DNA of 64,000 nucleotides from Streptomyces sp. CB02261 (GCF_001905665.1 NZ_LIVX01000005.1:458134-522133); one strand, 5' to 3'; shown: positions 1 through 9,536, numbered from the stretch's first letter. Notes: generated from the sequence alone by a model not told the origin. Program-made: numbers and translations.

Positions 1-965
1 TGGATCTGCGCCTCCGGGACGGCGTACGCGGCGCCGTCGGAGCGGCGGATGGCATCCACCGCCTCAGGCAGCCGGACCGGGGCGGCGATGGACGCGCCCT
101 CGGCGATCGTCGGCACCCGCTCGCCGCGGCGGCCCGGCTCGACACCGTTGAACGTGTCGGCGATGGTCGCCCAGTGCTCCGGCTGCCCGACGAACAAGCG
201 CGGACGCCTGTCGATCTGTCCGGCGGCGAGCAGTTCACCGAAGGCGAGGTCGCAGCCGATGACGTTGCTCCCGGCGCCGGCCACGAGGACGACGTTGTCG
301 GGCGCGGTGAATCCGAGGGACTCCCACATCTCGTAGGCGATGGTCTTGGTGCCCTGGATGAACATGGGGTGCCAGTTGTGGCTGGCGTAGGGGATGCGCT
401 CCGACTGGCGGATCGCCTCGTCCGAGACCTCGTCGCGGGTGCCGCCCACGAGCTCGACCTCGGCTCCATAGGCGCGGGCCTGGAGGATCTTGGCCGCTGA
501 GGTGGCGGCGGGGACGATGATCTTGGCGCGGATGCCGGCAGCTGCGGCGTAGGCGGCGACTGCGGCACCGCCGTTGCCCGAACTGTCCTCAAGCACGCGG
601 TCGGCGCCGAGTGCCGCGAGGTGGGACATCATCACCGATACGCCCCGGTCCTTGAAGCTGGAGGTCGGGTTGAACCACTCAAGCTTGAAGTGCACGCGCT
701 GGCCGGCCCAGTCGAGCGGGACCATGGGCGTGCACCCTTCGCCCAGGCTGACCCGGCGGGCGGCCGGGACGGGCAGGGCCGCGTGGTAGCGCCACAGGGA
801 CCGCTCGGCGGTGTCGATCTGCTCGGGGCGCAGGCCCGGCAGTGCACTCACGGCGAGGGGGCTGCCGTCCTTGCCCCGCCAGCAAGGGGCGTCAAGGGGG
901 TAGCGCTTTCCGGACCGGTCGTACAGGTCGGGGGCGGTATCGGCTGGGTGCTGTTCGGTGTGCAT
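1..965 (-). CDS. PLP-dependent enzyme, threonine synthase-like (3' end outside window)
   Basis: The minus-strand frame opens with an ATG at 965 (MHTEQHPADT) and stays open to the window edge, giving about 321 residues. Seen: the fold-type II PLP lysine motif SSFKDRG near residue 100 and the phosphate/substrate loop SSGNGGAA near residue 130, spaced as in threonine synthase and related beta-family lyases. Family knowledge: such enzymes convert O-phosphohomoserine or a similar amino-acid substrate through a PLP Schiff base in the cytosol. The N-terminal part also resembles stand-alone threonine-synthase-like proteins, so the substrate is uncertain. No thr pathway neighbour is visible; the next gene starts 1.3 kb away. 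Confidence 0.85.
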   Translation of the reverse strand, partial: MHTEQHPADTAPDLYDRSGKRYPLDAPCWRGKDGSPLAVSALPGLRPEQIDTAERSLWRYHAALPVPAARRVSLGEGCTPMVPLDWAGQRVHFKLEWFNPTSSFKDRGVSVMMSHLAALGADRVLEDSSGNGGAAVAAYAAAAGIRAKIIVPAATSAAKILQARAYGAEVELVGGTRDEVSDEAIRQSERIPYASHNWHPMFIQGTKTIAYEMWESLGFTAPDNVVLVAGAGSNVIGCDLAFGELLAAGQIDRRPRLFVGQPEHWATIADTFNGVEPGRRGERVPTIAEGASIAAPVRLPEAVDAIRRSDGAAYAVPEAQI

Positions 966-2249
966 GGGCGGTTCCGGCTTCCCCTCGCTCGACGTGCCGT
1001 CGCTGCGTCTTCCGACCCGGCAGGCACCCTGCCATCCCCATCCTAGATGAACTTTCCAGGTATACACAGAAAGTCTAAAGACTCGTGGGTAGCGCATCCC
1101 GGTTCTCGGCGGGTTCCCGGACGCACACGGACCGGACCGGCGGCCCCATCCCGCCAGCAGCGCCAGCCCTGCTCACGGCTGACATGACCTCCGCGCCCGT
1201 GCACCGGTACAGCGCCTGTTGCGTCCGTGGGGAGGCAACTCACACCTCGTTCTGATACGCGTCATAACGTCTTGTTCGTGTCCTGGTGTCGTTGTTGCGT
1301 CGGTTGTTCGCCGGGGGTTCGCAGGGTCGTAAGAGCTCCGGCCTCGGTATCGATGAGGCAGGGGGCTGGGTGGGGTCGATCTGATCGGCAGCGGCGACGC
1401 GTAAGGCCGGCCCTTCCCTGCGGCCGAGGGGGTAGAGCCCGTCGCCGGGGCGGCGACAAGGCCGCCGGTGACGATGGTGGGGGCGAGGGTTGCGGCGGCG
1501 AGTCCGCAGCCGGAGGTCCGGTAGCCGGTGAGAGTGCACTGACGGCCGTATCTGCAGTCGGAGGGGAGTCACGTCGCCGCCGAATGACCGGTCGTCACGA
1601 GCGTCTGCACGAACGTCATTCAGTTAGGCATGCTAGGGATGGCGACGGGTTGTACGAGACTGAGGTCCTTTCAACCTCAGGGGCGGGCAGAAGCACGCGG
1701 GTGTCGCCCCCGCTTGATCATGGTCGGCCCGCAGGGACCTCGAGTACGGAATCCAGCCGTCGCAGCAGGACGGCCAACAGGTCCACTTCCCTCTCCGCCG
1801 TACGCACCAGCAGGAAGCTCGTCTCGGGGCCCGTGCCACCACATGGGGGTCGAGGACCCCGTGCGCGGCACTCATGTCCGGCTTCGCCGCCTCACCGACC
1901 GCAGCGGAGCCTCCGCATGCGGCGCCTGCTCTCGAGGGTGGCCGTGCTCTGTTTGAGATCTCTCGGTATCGGCACAGCGGACTGAGAGACAGCGGGAGTC
2001 TGCGTGTTGCCGCACGGCAGCGTGAGTTCTCGGGAGGGACCACACGGCCATGTGTGTGAGAGATCGTGGCGATAACCACCGCCCGACGGTTCGAACCTTC
2101 GGCAGAGCCGCAGTTACTGTGGCGCACGGTCGGGCGCGGTTGGGCTGTGAGCGCGGGCCGTCACGCCGGCGGCGCCTCCATGAAGACCGCGCCCCTCTCG
2201 ATCGCGTCCGCCGCCGAGGCCATAGATCGCCGTGCATGCGGACGCGGCG
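966..2249. other. About 1.3 kb without a convincing gene
   Basis: Several frames are open because of high GC, but none has a ribosome binding site plus a sensible protein. A minus-strand stretch around 1727-1840 reads like a protein tail (AEREVDLLAVLLRRLDSVLE) and may be a remnant of an unknown gene. Just upstream of the PLP gene (1040-1080) is an AT-richer patch with TATACC on the minus strand and a GGATGGGGATGG purine run, plausible promoter and leader material. Confidence 0.4.
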
Positions 2250-2672
2250 CTACTGAAAGTCGTGGGATGTCTTGTGATGACGGCAGTAGGGGCGGGTGCA
2301 GATGAGTGACGGGGGAACAGATTCTTCTTCTTTGAAGGATGGGCAAGGGCATCTGAAGCAGTGAAAGCTGCTGCCTGGATCGTAGTTTGCGTCACGCAGA
2401 CGTGCGGTGGCAGCCTCGCGTACCGAGAGGGTGTGCTCCTCCAGTTCGGCGAAGTCGGATTCATTCTGTGTGAATGCATCGCGCTGAGCTCCAGTGAGGT
2501 GGGGCGGGTCAGGGTCGGTAGGCGTATGCGGAACCGTCCCAGCCGTGTGTGGCGGAGTGAACTCAGCGTTGTGTTCGACAGCGGCCTGATCGGCTTCATC
2601 TATGCTGTCGAACAGCTGCATGACGGCATGCCCTTCCTCCGGGCAGTGCACATCCCACTTACTTTCGGACAT
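2250..2672 (-). CDS. Small Cys/His-rich hypothetical protein
   Basis: The ATG at 2672 is preceded by GGAGG about 10 nt upstream, which decides this start over the longer upstream frame. The product is 140 residues. It is acidic in the middle and ends in a cysteine/histidine-rich tail: CFRCPC, then CTRPYC, then RHHKTSH, spaced like a small zinc site. The first half carries HCPEEGHAVMQLFDSIDEAD. No family was recognised; zinc binding is inference from residue spacing. Confidence 0.6.
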   Translation of the reverse strand: MSESKWDVHCPEEGHAVMQLFDSIDEADQAAVEHNAEFTPPHTAGTVPHTPTDPDPPHLTGAQRDAFTQNESDFAELEEHTLSVREAATARLRDANYDPGSSFHCFRCPCPSFKEEESVPPSLICTRPYCRHHKTSHDFQ

Positions 2673-3177
2673 GAAGGAAGTACCTCCGTGCGGAGAAATC
2701 CCGGGCTCTTGGGTTGAGCGGAAGCGGGGAAACTGTCCGGGACTGAAAGGTTGATCACGCAAACGGCTGGCCGGCAACCGGCATAGCCGTAAGCCCTGGT
2801 CCGCGCTGCTCGTAGTTCCATTGTCTGACTGGCGCGATGGGCCCACCACTGGACGTTTGGCATTCCCGTTTAACCCACTGCGCGGGACCTGGGACCGGAT
2901 CGCCGTGATGGCGACCGTGTTGACGATGTCGCTGACGAGCGCGCCGCGCGAGAGGCCGCTCCCCGGCTTGCGCAGGCCCTGGAGCACTGCGCCTTCCAAC
3001 CTCTTGGTCTTGAAGGCGTGTTGGACGGATTTGCGGAACGACGAAGCTCCCGGCAGGCACGGGTTCTCGACCAAACCCGTCTTCGATTGATCTGTCCGGC
3101 CGCTGCGGTGCCTGACCGGACGACTCGTTGTATGGCAAAGGGAGATCGGGACCCGATGACGGCGTCTGACCGCCGGT

Positions 3178-3315
3178 CGTCAGGCGCTCCTCGCCTTGGC
3201 CCACCTGTGGGGTGGTGAAAAGCGCGCCCAGCTCGCCGCGGGTTTCGGTATCGGCACCGCGGCCATATACCGCTACACATTCGAAGCCACCGACGTATTG
3301 GCCGCCGGGCCTTGA
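3178..3315 (+). pseudogene. DDE transposase N-terminal fragment (helix-turn-helix part)
   Basis: The frame reads RQALLALAHLWGGEKRAQLA followed by AGFGIGTAAIYRYTFEA, then a TGA. This matches the N-terminal helix-turn-helix of Streptomyces DDE transposases of the IS5-like type, where a homologous stretch precedes the DDE catalytic core. Only about 45 residues remain; the catalytic part is absent downstream. The fragment lies directly before the small membrane gene. Confidence 0.7.
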
Positions 3316-3349
3316 CCCGCGGCAAGGGGGGAGGACGTACGGTTCGCCC

Positions 3350-3733
3350 ATGCCCTCCAACAGTTCCGCTCCAGTCCACAGCGCCCCGTCTGGCATCCCC
3401 TCCGCCCTGCCCGCCTCCGTCAAGCGGGTGATCGCGGGGTTGTCCCTGTGGTGGCTGGCCTCGCCCGTCGCCTTCACTCTTTCCACCGTCGTCGGCCTCA
3501 GCTCGCGCGATCGCGATCCGTTCTGGGAGCTTGTCTCCGTCGTGCTGCTGTGGTCGGGCCTCGCCGGCGTGGTGGTCGCCCCCGCCGTCGGGCTCCTGAT
3601 CGCCTTCCGCTTACGGCAACGGCCGGCGCGTCGGCGCTTCACGATCATGGGTGCGTTATCCCTCGCCGTGTGCACCCTAGCTCTGCTCTTCTGGGAGTTC
3701 GCCATGGAATGCGCACCCGGCCACGCCTGCTGA
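3350..3733 (+). CDS. Small three-helix membrane protein with TTA codons
   Basis: The ATG at 3350 starts a 127-residue protein; the frame is open further upstream but that part is transposon debris. A purine-rich GGGGGGAGGA lies about 15 nt upstream. After a Ser/Pro-rich N-terminus there are three hydrophobic segments, roughly residues 23-45, 57-83 and 95-118, with an Arg-rich loop (RLRQRPARRR) between the second and third. Two leucines (in AFRLRQ and GALSL) are coded by TTA, the rare codon read only by the bldA tRNA in Streptomyces, so translation may be developmentally limited. No function is assigned. Confidence 0.65.
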   Translation: MPSNSSAPVHSAPSGIPSALPASVKRVIAGLSLWWLASPVAFTLSTVVGLSSRDRDPFWELVSVVLLWSGLAGVVVAPAVGLLIAFRLRQRPARRRFTIMGALSLAVCTLALLFWEFAMECAPGHAC

Positions 3734-4366
3734 CATGAGCCCTTTCCGCGCAGGCTGTACTGACCGAGGAGGGTTGGACAGTGCTGTGCAACGAAGCTCC
3801 TGGTAGACGGGTTCTCGACCAAGATCACCGGCCAGTCGACGCTGACTTTCAGAGCCGCAACAGGCTGCATCGGGTCGTCGAGGAGTCCTCCGGCGACGCG
3901 CAGCGCGTCGGCGAGGAGCGCGCGAGGGGTGACGGCCCGTTCACCGCCGTCCCCGGTTAGACGGGCCGTAGGCCCCGATCAGGCTCCGCGGAAGCGGCTG
4001 CGGCGAACTCGGCGTAGTCCATGCTGCCGAGCGTCAGCTTCGCATGCCCCGCGTGTATCGCGCGGGGCATCACGTCACGCGACACCGGTCCGCAGCACCT
4101 ACATCGCACCAGCCGGTGCACTCGGTTGGGAGCGTGTAACCGCCCGTAGGTGGCGATGGCGCCGTTCGGGAGCGGGCGGCAGCAGCCGAGGCACCCGCTC
4201 CCAGGTCGTCAGGAAGAAGATCAGCACGCACCCGAGACACTATGACGACCAAGGGACGACCAAGCTCGACGAGCACAGGACCTGCAGCTCGCCCCCTTCT
4301 GGGACGATCAATGAGCCCTGCTCGTCCAAGCCAACCGAAGCCTCCCCACGTGCGGGTCGAACGACT
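3734..4366. other. Gene-free stretch with remnant and short repeat
   Basis: No complete gene is seen. On the minus strand around 3785-3950 a frame reads ERAVTPRALLADALRVAGGL and then SVDWPVILVENPSTRSF, which looks like the tail of a lost gene. Its VENP segment is echoed at 3040-3076, where the DNA is similar (see findings). The rest up to the NACHT stop codon is unremarkable. Confidence 0.4.
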
Positions 4367-6928
4367 TCACCGTCGGCCCGTCATCTCCCCGCCGGAGGCC
4401 TGCCGCCATCGTTCGCCCGCGAAGCGTTGGAGCGCGTCATCCAATTCCGGGCTGATCGTCGCGTCGTCGGGGTCTCCGGTAGGGCAGTCGAGTGGCCACA
4501 GAGCCACCCAGCCGGTGCTGTTGACCCGGATCTGTGGCCCCGGGGTGGCCTCGGCGGTGAACCGCAGGTGAAGCATCACGGTGCCGTCGTCATTCTTGCC
4601 GAGCGGCGGTTCGAAGAGGCGCGGTGCGATGTCCGCGACCTCCCGCCATTCGATGCGGAGCGTTCGCTTACCCGAGGCGAACTCGATCCCTCCCTCGTCC
4701 AGGCTTAATTCGGCGCGCCGCCAGGTGAGGGGCGGAACCAACAGGTCGACGGCAGGGGGAAGCGCCACGAAGAAGCCCACGGTCTGCCATGCGCCAGGAT
4801 CCTGCCAGCCGTCCTGGTAGGTGATGATGGCGATCCACACCAGCGCGATCGTCCACATCCCCACGTACAGGGCTGGCTGACCTCTGGTGCTCCGCAGCCC
4901 GACGTAGCCGGGGAGACGTACGGACTGTTCAGTTCTGCTCGCTGTGGGTAGTGGGCGGACCGGCCAGGGCGCGCGGGTGGGGGCACGCCGCTGACGCGCC
5001 GGCGCGCCGCCGCGCTGATGTGCCGCGAGGCCCGCCTGGATCTGGGCGTGCCGGAACTGGTAGACGCCGCCGACCTGCCGCAGCAGGCCCACCCGACGCG
5101 CGTCCTCGAGGAACGCCATGGTCGACCACGGCAACTTGCCCAGGACCGCGAGAGTCACCTTCGCGAGCAGCCACTGCGTCCAGGGGCTGAGCGCCACGAT
5201 CACCGCGGCCGCCCCTGTGGTTCCGGAGATCCAGCTGCCCAACAGCACGGTGCGGTCGGGGACCTGGACGATGCTGAGGGTGCCGATGGCTCCGATCACC
5301 GGTGCGACACCGAGGACCATGAGCACGGTACTGGCCCGCTCGCCGCTGAGCAGTGCCCGCGGTCCGACGGCCTGCGCGGTGTCGGCGGGCGCGCCGACGA
5401 CCATCATGAGCAGCGGCGGGACAATGAAGCCCAGCGCCATGAACGGCTCGTCCTGTTGCAGGAGCAAGACGATGGGTGCCAGAAACATAAGAAGCCAGAA
5501 CAGGCCTGGGATGCGTGAGCGGTGCTTGCCGAACGCGGCGAGCCGACGAGGCATAGCCCCCTTCAACACGTGCGAGAGCAGGAGGAGTATGCCTCCCATC
5601 ATCCCGAACATCGTGGCGGCCCAGGCTCCCACGGCTACCTGGAAGGCTTGAAACGCATCACCTCGTGTGATCCAGTCCTGGAACCACGAGGAACCCACCA
5701 TCAGCAGCGCGTAGCCGGCCAGCAGCGCCGGTGCCTTGAGTAGCGTGGGCGCCTTCGCTCGGTGGAGCTCCCACCAGGCGAACTCCTTGGTCTTTGCCAC
5801 GGTGAGATGGGCGGCCAGGAAGCCAAGGGCACGCTGCGCCTGCGCGTGCCCCCACTCGCGTACCGGATGAGGCTGGTGGGGCGAGGCCGGTCCGGAGGGG
5901 AAGACCGCTGGAACGATCGAGTCGAGCAGGTGCCGTTCGATGGCCACGACGTCGGGAAAGCGGGTCTCGTCGGCGAGCTCGCCGGGCTCGGCGTCCGCGC
6001 GGGCATACACCGTGCGGGCCAGCCAGAGCATGAGGGGGGACGAGAGGGCCCTGGCCGCCGCGGATTCGGGGTGGTGGGTGATGTGGTCCAGGAGCTCCTG
6101 CCAGCGCCGGGTGCGCTGGGGGTGCGAAGAGCCGCGCAGGTACGCGGCCGCCGCGGCCCCTTCCACCGGCTGCGCCTTGATCACGGCCGCCGCCTGCAAC
6201 ACGGCCTCCTCTGCGACGAGTTCGGCGTACTCCGTCGTGCGGGAGGTGAGAATGAGCGGCGCGCTGCCGGCGCCCGTCCTGTTGAGCCCGGCCAGTGCCG
6301 CGGACCGAAGCGGACGCGGTAATTCGTCCAGGCCGTCAAGAACCGGAAGTATCCGCCGGTCGCGTACCAGTTCGCGGATTCGGGCGCGGTCGAGATCCTT
6401 GCTCAGGCCGGCGTACTCCTCATGGATGCGGCGCGCGAGCCAGGTGTCGAAGTGTTCCTTGCTCGCGTCCCAGGAGGAAACCAGCAGCGGTACGGGAACG
6501 GGCCTCGTCACATCGTGCAGGCTCAGCAACTGCAGCGCGAGCAGGATTGCCAGGGACGTCTTGCCCGTGCCGGGACCACCGATGATCACCAGACGCTGGG
6601 CGGGCAGAGCCTGGAAGGCGGCGGCTAGTTCGGCGAGGCCGGCAGTGCTGCCGGCCACGTCCGCCCCGATGTGCTCACGGTGATCGGCGACCGTCCAGTC
6701 GGCCCGCCAGCCCACCGCGAGCCTGGCGCTTCCGGCCAGGCCGAGGGCCCCCGCCTCATCCCGCCACTGGGCGAGTACCACGCGCGCCACCTCGGCGGCG
6801 GCGCGGTCCTCCGACGTCTGCGGCAACGGCAGATGCAGGTGGACGGCACTGAAGTCCCGACCCTGGATCACGTACGTCGCATTGCCCGAGAACACGTTGT
6901 GCACGTCGCCCTGCGCCTGCTCCGACAT
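4367..6928 (-). CDS. NACHT-type NTPase with N-terminal amyloid-like motif and membrane domain
   Basis: This 853-residue protein starts at ATG 6928. Domains in order: a short N-terminal motif (residues 7-32, GDVHNVFSG...VIQGRDFSAVH); NACHT core with Walker A GGPGTGKT (117-124), Walker B ILPVLDGLDEL (193-203) and sensor-like LILTSRT (225-231); about six hydrophobic helices between residues 395 and 580; two more near 690-730; and a C-terminal region (about 750-830) that reads like a PH-like beta domain (TLRIEWREVADI). Family knowledge: NACHT STAND NTPases act as NLR-like sensors that oligomerise on activation. Inference: the N-terminal motif recruits the product of the neighbouring gene. At least two TTA codons occur (in LDELPRP and AELSL), suggesting bldA dependence. 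No strong ribosome binding site precedes the start. Confidence 0.85.
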   Translation of the reverse strand: MSEQAQGDVHNVFSGNATYVIQGRDFSAVHLHLPLPQTSEDRAAAEVARVVLAQWRDEAGALGLAGSARLAVGWRADWTVADHREHIGADVAGSTAGLAELAAAFQALPAQRLVIIGGPGTGKTSLAILLALQLLSLHDVTRPVPVPLLVSSWDASKEHFDTWLARRIHEEYAGLSKDLDRARIRELVRDRRILPVLDGLDELPRPLRSAALAGLNRTGAGSAPLILTSRTTEYAELVAEEAVLQAAAVIKAQPVEGAAAAAYLRGSSHPQRTRRWQELLDHITHHPESAAARALSSPLMLWLARTVYARADAEPGELADETRFPDVVAIERHLLDSIVPAVFPSGPASPHQPHPVREWGHAQAQRALGFLAAHLTVAKTKEFAWWELHRAKAPTLLKAPALLAGYALLMVGSSWFQDWITRGDAFQAFQVAVGAWAATMFGMMGGILLLLSHVLKGAMPRRLAAFGKHRSRIPGLFWLLMFLAPIVLLLQQDEPFMALGFIVPPLLMMVVGAPADTAQAVGPRALLSGERASTVLMVLGVAPVIGAIGTLSIVQVPDRTVLLGSWISGTTGAAAVIVALSPWTQWLLAKVTLAVLGKLPWSTMAFLEDARRVGLLRQVGGVYQFRHAQIQAGLAAHQRGGAPARQRRAPTRAPWPVRPLPTASRTEQSVRLPGYVGLRSTRGQPALYVGMWTIALVWIAIITYQDGWQDPGAWQTVGFFVALPPAVDLLVPPLTWRRAELSLDEGGIEFASGKRTLRIEWREVADIAPRLFEPPLGKNDDGTVMLHLRFTAEATPGPQIRVNSTGWVALWPLDCPTGDPDDATISPELDDALQRFAGERWRQASGGEMTGRR

Positions 6929-7112
6929 GCCCGCTCACTCGGTCCTGGTCCGCGGTCTGTAGGAAAGCTCCATCGTGTACACCCCCGCCTCGCCCGACGC
7001 CGCGCTCCTGCCGTTCCGACACCGGGCGGCCCGCCTCCGGACGTGCGGACGCACGGAGGCGTACTGATGACTGCACGTCAGAGCGCCCCATCACGGCAGA
7101 ACCGGCTCCGCG

Positions 7113-7520
7113 TCATGGCTGGTTGAATGTGATGGGGCTGTGGAAATCCCGCCCCATGATCACAGTGCCCTGCCTGCCGCCTGTGACGCGATTGTCGACA
7201 TCACCCGCACCGGTTCGCGCCGCGGCGTCTTCCGCGGTACTCCGCCAGGCCGCGAGAGCGTCGCGGAACGCCTCGTCGTACGTGGCCCGCAACGCCAGCA
7301 CGCGGGCGAGCGCTCGCGCCCGCTCCGTGCTCTCGGCCTGCTCGCCCAGGGCCACGAGCTCTTCCTCCCCTGACGGGAGCTCCTCGGGTGCGCCGGTCAT
7401 CCTGTCCGCTGCGGTGCGGCGCCGCACGAGGTCGCGCAGCGACATCCATGCCTGCTGCCCTGCCGCACCCGCCGTACCACTGGCCAGCGCCGTGAGGAGC
7501 TCGGCCGTGATCACTTCCAT
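7113..7520 (-). CDS. Small helical effector-like protein with C-terminal amyloid-like motif (Bell-type)
   Basis: The ATG at 7520 follows GGAGG by 4 nt; the product is 135 residues. The N-terminus TAELLTALASGTAGAAGQQA is Gly/Ala-rich and likely amphipathic or membrane-interacting; residues 25-100 are predicted helical and charged. The C-terminus (106-132) reads GDVDNRVTGG...VIMGRDFHSPI and matches the N-terminal motif of the downstream NACHT protein at the same key residues (GDV, N, G, VI, GRDF). Family knowledge: in bacterial NLR amyloid signalling, a small helical (Bell) effector carries a motif shared with an adjacent NLR. The gene lies 184 bp upstream of the NTPase on the same strand. Cell-death activity is inference. 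Confidence 0.7.
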   Translation of the reverse strand: MEVITAELLTALASGTAGAAGQQAWMSLRDLVRRRTAADRMTGAPEELPSGEEELVALGEQAESTERARALARVLALRATYDEAFRDALAAWRSTAEDAAARTGAGDVDNRVTGGRQGTVIMGRDFHSPITFNQP

Positions 7521-8068
7521 GGATCCTCCGTTTCCCCGTCGTCCCGCCCAAACTCCCACGCCCCTAGTCGAGTTGGCGCCAGTGGAGGGGGCGTTACCCG
7601 AACGGTACCTGCCCGCATCGCCCCGCGCCCGAACCTCCGTGCCGGGATCCCGGGCAGGGCCGGCAGTGCATTCCGGCCCCGCCGTCACGCCTGTTCACCA
7701 ACCCAGGTCTCCGCTCGTCCGCTACCCCTCGGAATAACCGCCACTGTGAACAGGAGCCTGACCGAGACCTCGGCTTACTCGGAATGCCCCTCGGAATGCC
7801 CGCCACGTACCGGAATCACAGAACCGGCGCCACGGACCTCGGTCAGGACTGGTCTGAGACACGCCGTGTCCTCTCGACGTCGTCGACGACCGGCATGTGT
7901 CGACGAGCGGGACCCGGGTCGGCATGGTGAGCGCAGACACACCCTGGCGCACGTGCAATCCGGAATTCCGGGTAGGGGCAGTACTGGGAGTTCACGTGCC
8001 GAGTGAAGCCCGGACAGGGCATGCGCAATGCCGTGCCGCCTGACGATCACGGAAAGCGATTACTGATC
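7521..8068. other. Intergenic region before the desaturase
   Basis: No gene is supported in this 548-bp gap between two divergent genes. It holds a short direct repeat around 7779-7799 (CTCGGAATGCC twice). Promoters for the Bell-like gene (minus) and the desaturase (plus) must lie here, but no clear -35/-10 pair was identified. Confidence 0.4.
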
Positions 8069-9118
8069 ATGAACTCCTCACAGACGGTGCGTCCCCCTCC
8101 CGAGCGGGCGAGGCCGGCCAGCGACTTCGCCCGGCTCTCCCGGAAGATCCAGGAGGCCGGCCTGATGGACCGGCGCCCCGGCTACTACGCCTTGCGCATC
8201 ACGCTCGTGACGGCCCTGTACGCCGCCGGATGGACGGCCTTCGTCCTGATTGGTGACACGTGGTGGACGTTGCTGACAGCCGTTTTCCTCGCCTTCGTGT
8301 TCGGACAGGTGGCACTGCTCGCGCACGACCTCGCCCACCGACAGGTCTTCCGGCTGCGCAAGGCCAGCGAGGTGTCCGGGCGCATCGCCGGAAACCTCGG
8401 CATCGGCATGGGATACGGCTGGTGGCAGGACAAGCACACCCGCCACCACGCCAACCCCAACCACGAGGATCTCGACCCTGATCTCGACCCGGACATCCTC
8501 GTCTGGACGCAGGACCAGGCCCGTGCGGCCAGGGGACTGCCGCGGCTCCTCGGCCGCTCGCAGGCGTTCCTGTTCTTCCCCCTGCTCACGCTGGAGGGGT
8601 TCAACCTGCACGTGTCCGCGGTGCGGTCGCTGTTCGACCGCTCGCTCAAGCACCGCATGTGGGAGGGGGCTCTGCTCGCCACGCATGTCGCGGCCTACCT
8701 CGGCGCGCTGTTCCTGGTGCTGCCGCCAGGCAAGGCGGTCGTGTTCCTCCTCGTCCACCAATGCCTCTTCGGGGTCTACCTCGGCTCGATCTTCGCTCCG
8801 AACCACAAGGGCATGCCGATCCTGCGAGGCGCCGACCGCCCCGACTTCCTGAGGCGCCAGGTCCTGACCTCCCGCAACGTGCGCGGAGGCCGGTTCACCG
8901 ACATCGTCCTCGGCGGTCTCAACTACCAGATCGAGCACCATCTCTTCCCGAGCATGCCCAGCCCGCATCTGCGCAGGGCCCAGACCATCGTCCGCAGGTA
9001 CTGCCAGGAGATCGGGGTCAGCTACCTGGAGACCACCCTGGCCGACTCGTACCGCCAGACCCTCGCCAGCCTCCACGCCGCGGGAGCCCCCTTGAGAATG
9101 CCGCGCACCGCCGCCTGA
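8069..9118 (+). CDS. Membrane fatty acid desaturase family protein
   Basis: The ATG at 8069 (MNSSQTVRPP) is chosen; GGAAAG lies about 12 nt upstream. The 349-residue protein has the three histidine boxes of the integral-membrane di-iron desaturases: HDLAHR near residue 83, HTRHHANPNHE near 122 and IEHHLFP near 289. Hydrophobic pairs flank the first box (residues 45-75) and sit around 190-240. Family knowledge: these enzymes insert a cis double bond into acyl chains using oxygen and an electron donor at the cytoplasmic membrane. No ferredoxin or reductase gene is adjacent. The substrate is unknown. Confidence 0.9.
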   Translation: MNSSQTVRPPPERARPASDFARLSRKIQEAGLMDRRPGYYALRITLVTALYAAGWTAFVLIGDTWWTLLTAVFLAFVFGQVALLAHDLAHRQVFRLRKASEVSGRIAGNLGIGMGYGWWQDKHTRHHANPNHEDLDPDLDPDILVWTQDQARAARGLPRLLGRSQAFLFFPLLTLEGFNLHVSAVRSLFDRSLKHRMWEGALLATHVAAYLGALFLVLPPGKAVVFLLVHQCLFGVYLGSIFAPNHKGMPILRGADRPDFLRRQVLTSRNVRGGRFTDIVLGGLNYQIEHHLFPSMPSPHLRRAQTIVRRYCQEIGVSYLETTLADSYRQTLASLHAAGAPLRMPRTAA

Positions 9119-9536
9119 CGCCACGCCCGGCAGCCGGCACGTGCACGGTCCGTCGGTACTCGGAACACCGGCCCGCCTCATCGCGCTCGTCACCGAGCCC
9201 GAGGCGCCCGGTCCCAGGCGTGAGCCAGCACGGAGAGCACTTGTGGGCCAGCCGCGTCGTCGCCGTCCTGCGGCACCAGGGCCGCGACAGCTGCTCGGCC
9301 GCCATCGCGCAGGACGTGCGGCGCAGCCGAAATCATCGCGATGAGTGCGCCGGACAACGAGCTGCGACGCGGAAACCGCGCCTGGAATCCTGCCGAACCG
9401 GCGAGTACAAGCCCCGCTCCTGGGGCATCGAGTCGGGACCGCTCCACAGCAGAACGGTCCAGCTCTTTGTGGGATTCATCTGTTCATACAACTTTACGGG
9501 TAAGGCGAGCCCGCCTGTTCCTCTCTGGAGGTCATC

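Noticed and set aside
1227-1985. 252-codon plus-strand ORF
   Set aside because: Arg/Gly/Ser-rich low-information sequence, no ribosome binding site, no family resemblance.
2085-2105. GGTTCGAACC as a tRNA T-arm
   Set aside because: No acceptor, D-arm or anticodon stem can be built around it.
2755-3870. 371-codon minus-strand ORF
   Set aside because: It crosses a transposase fragment and the small membrane gene on the other strand; only a short part (VENP region) looks protein-like.
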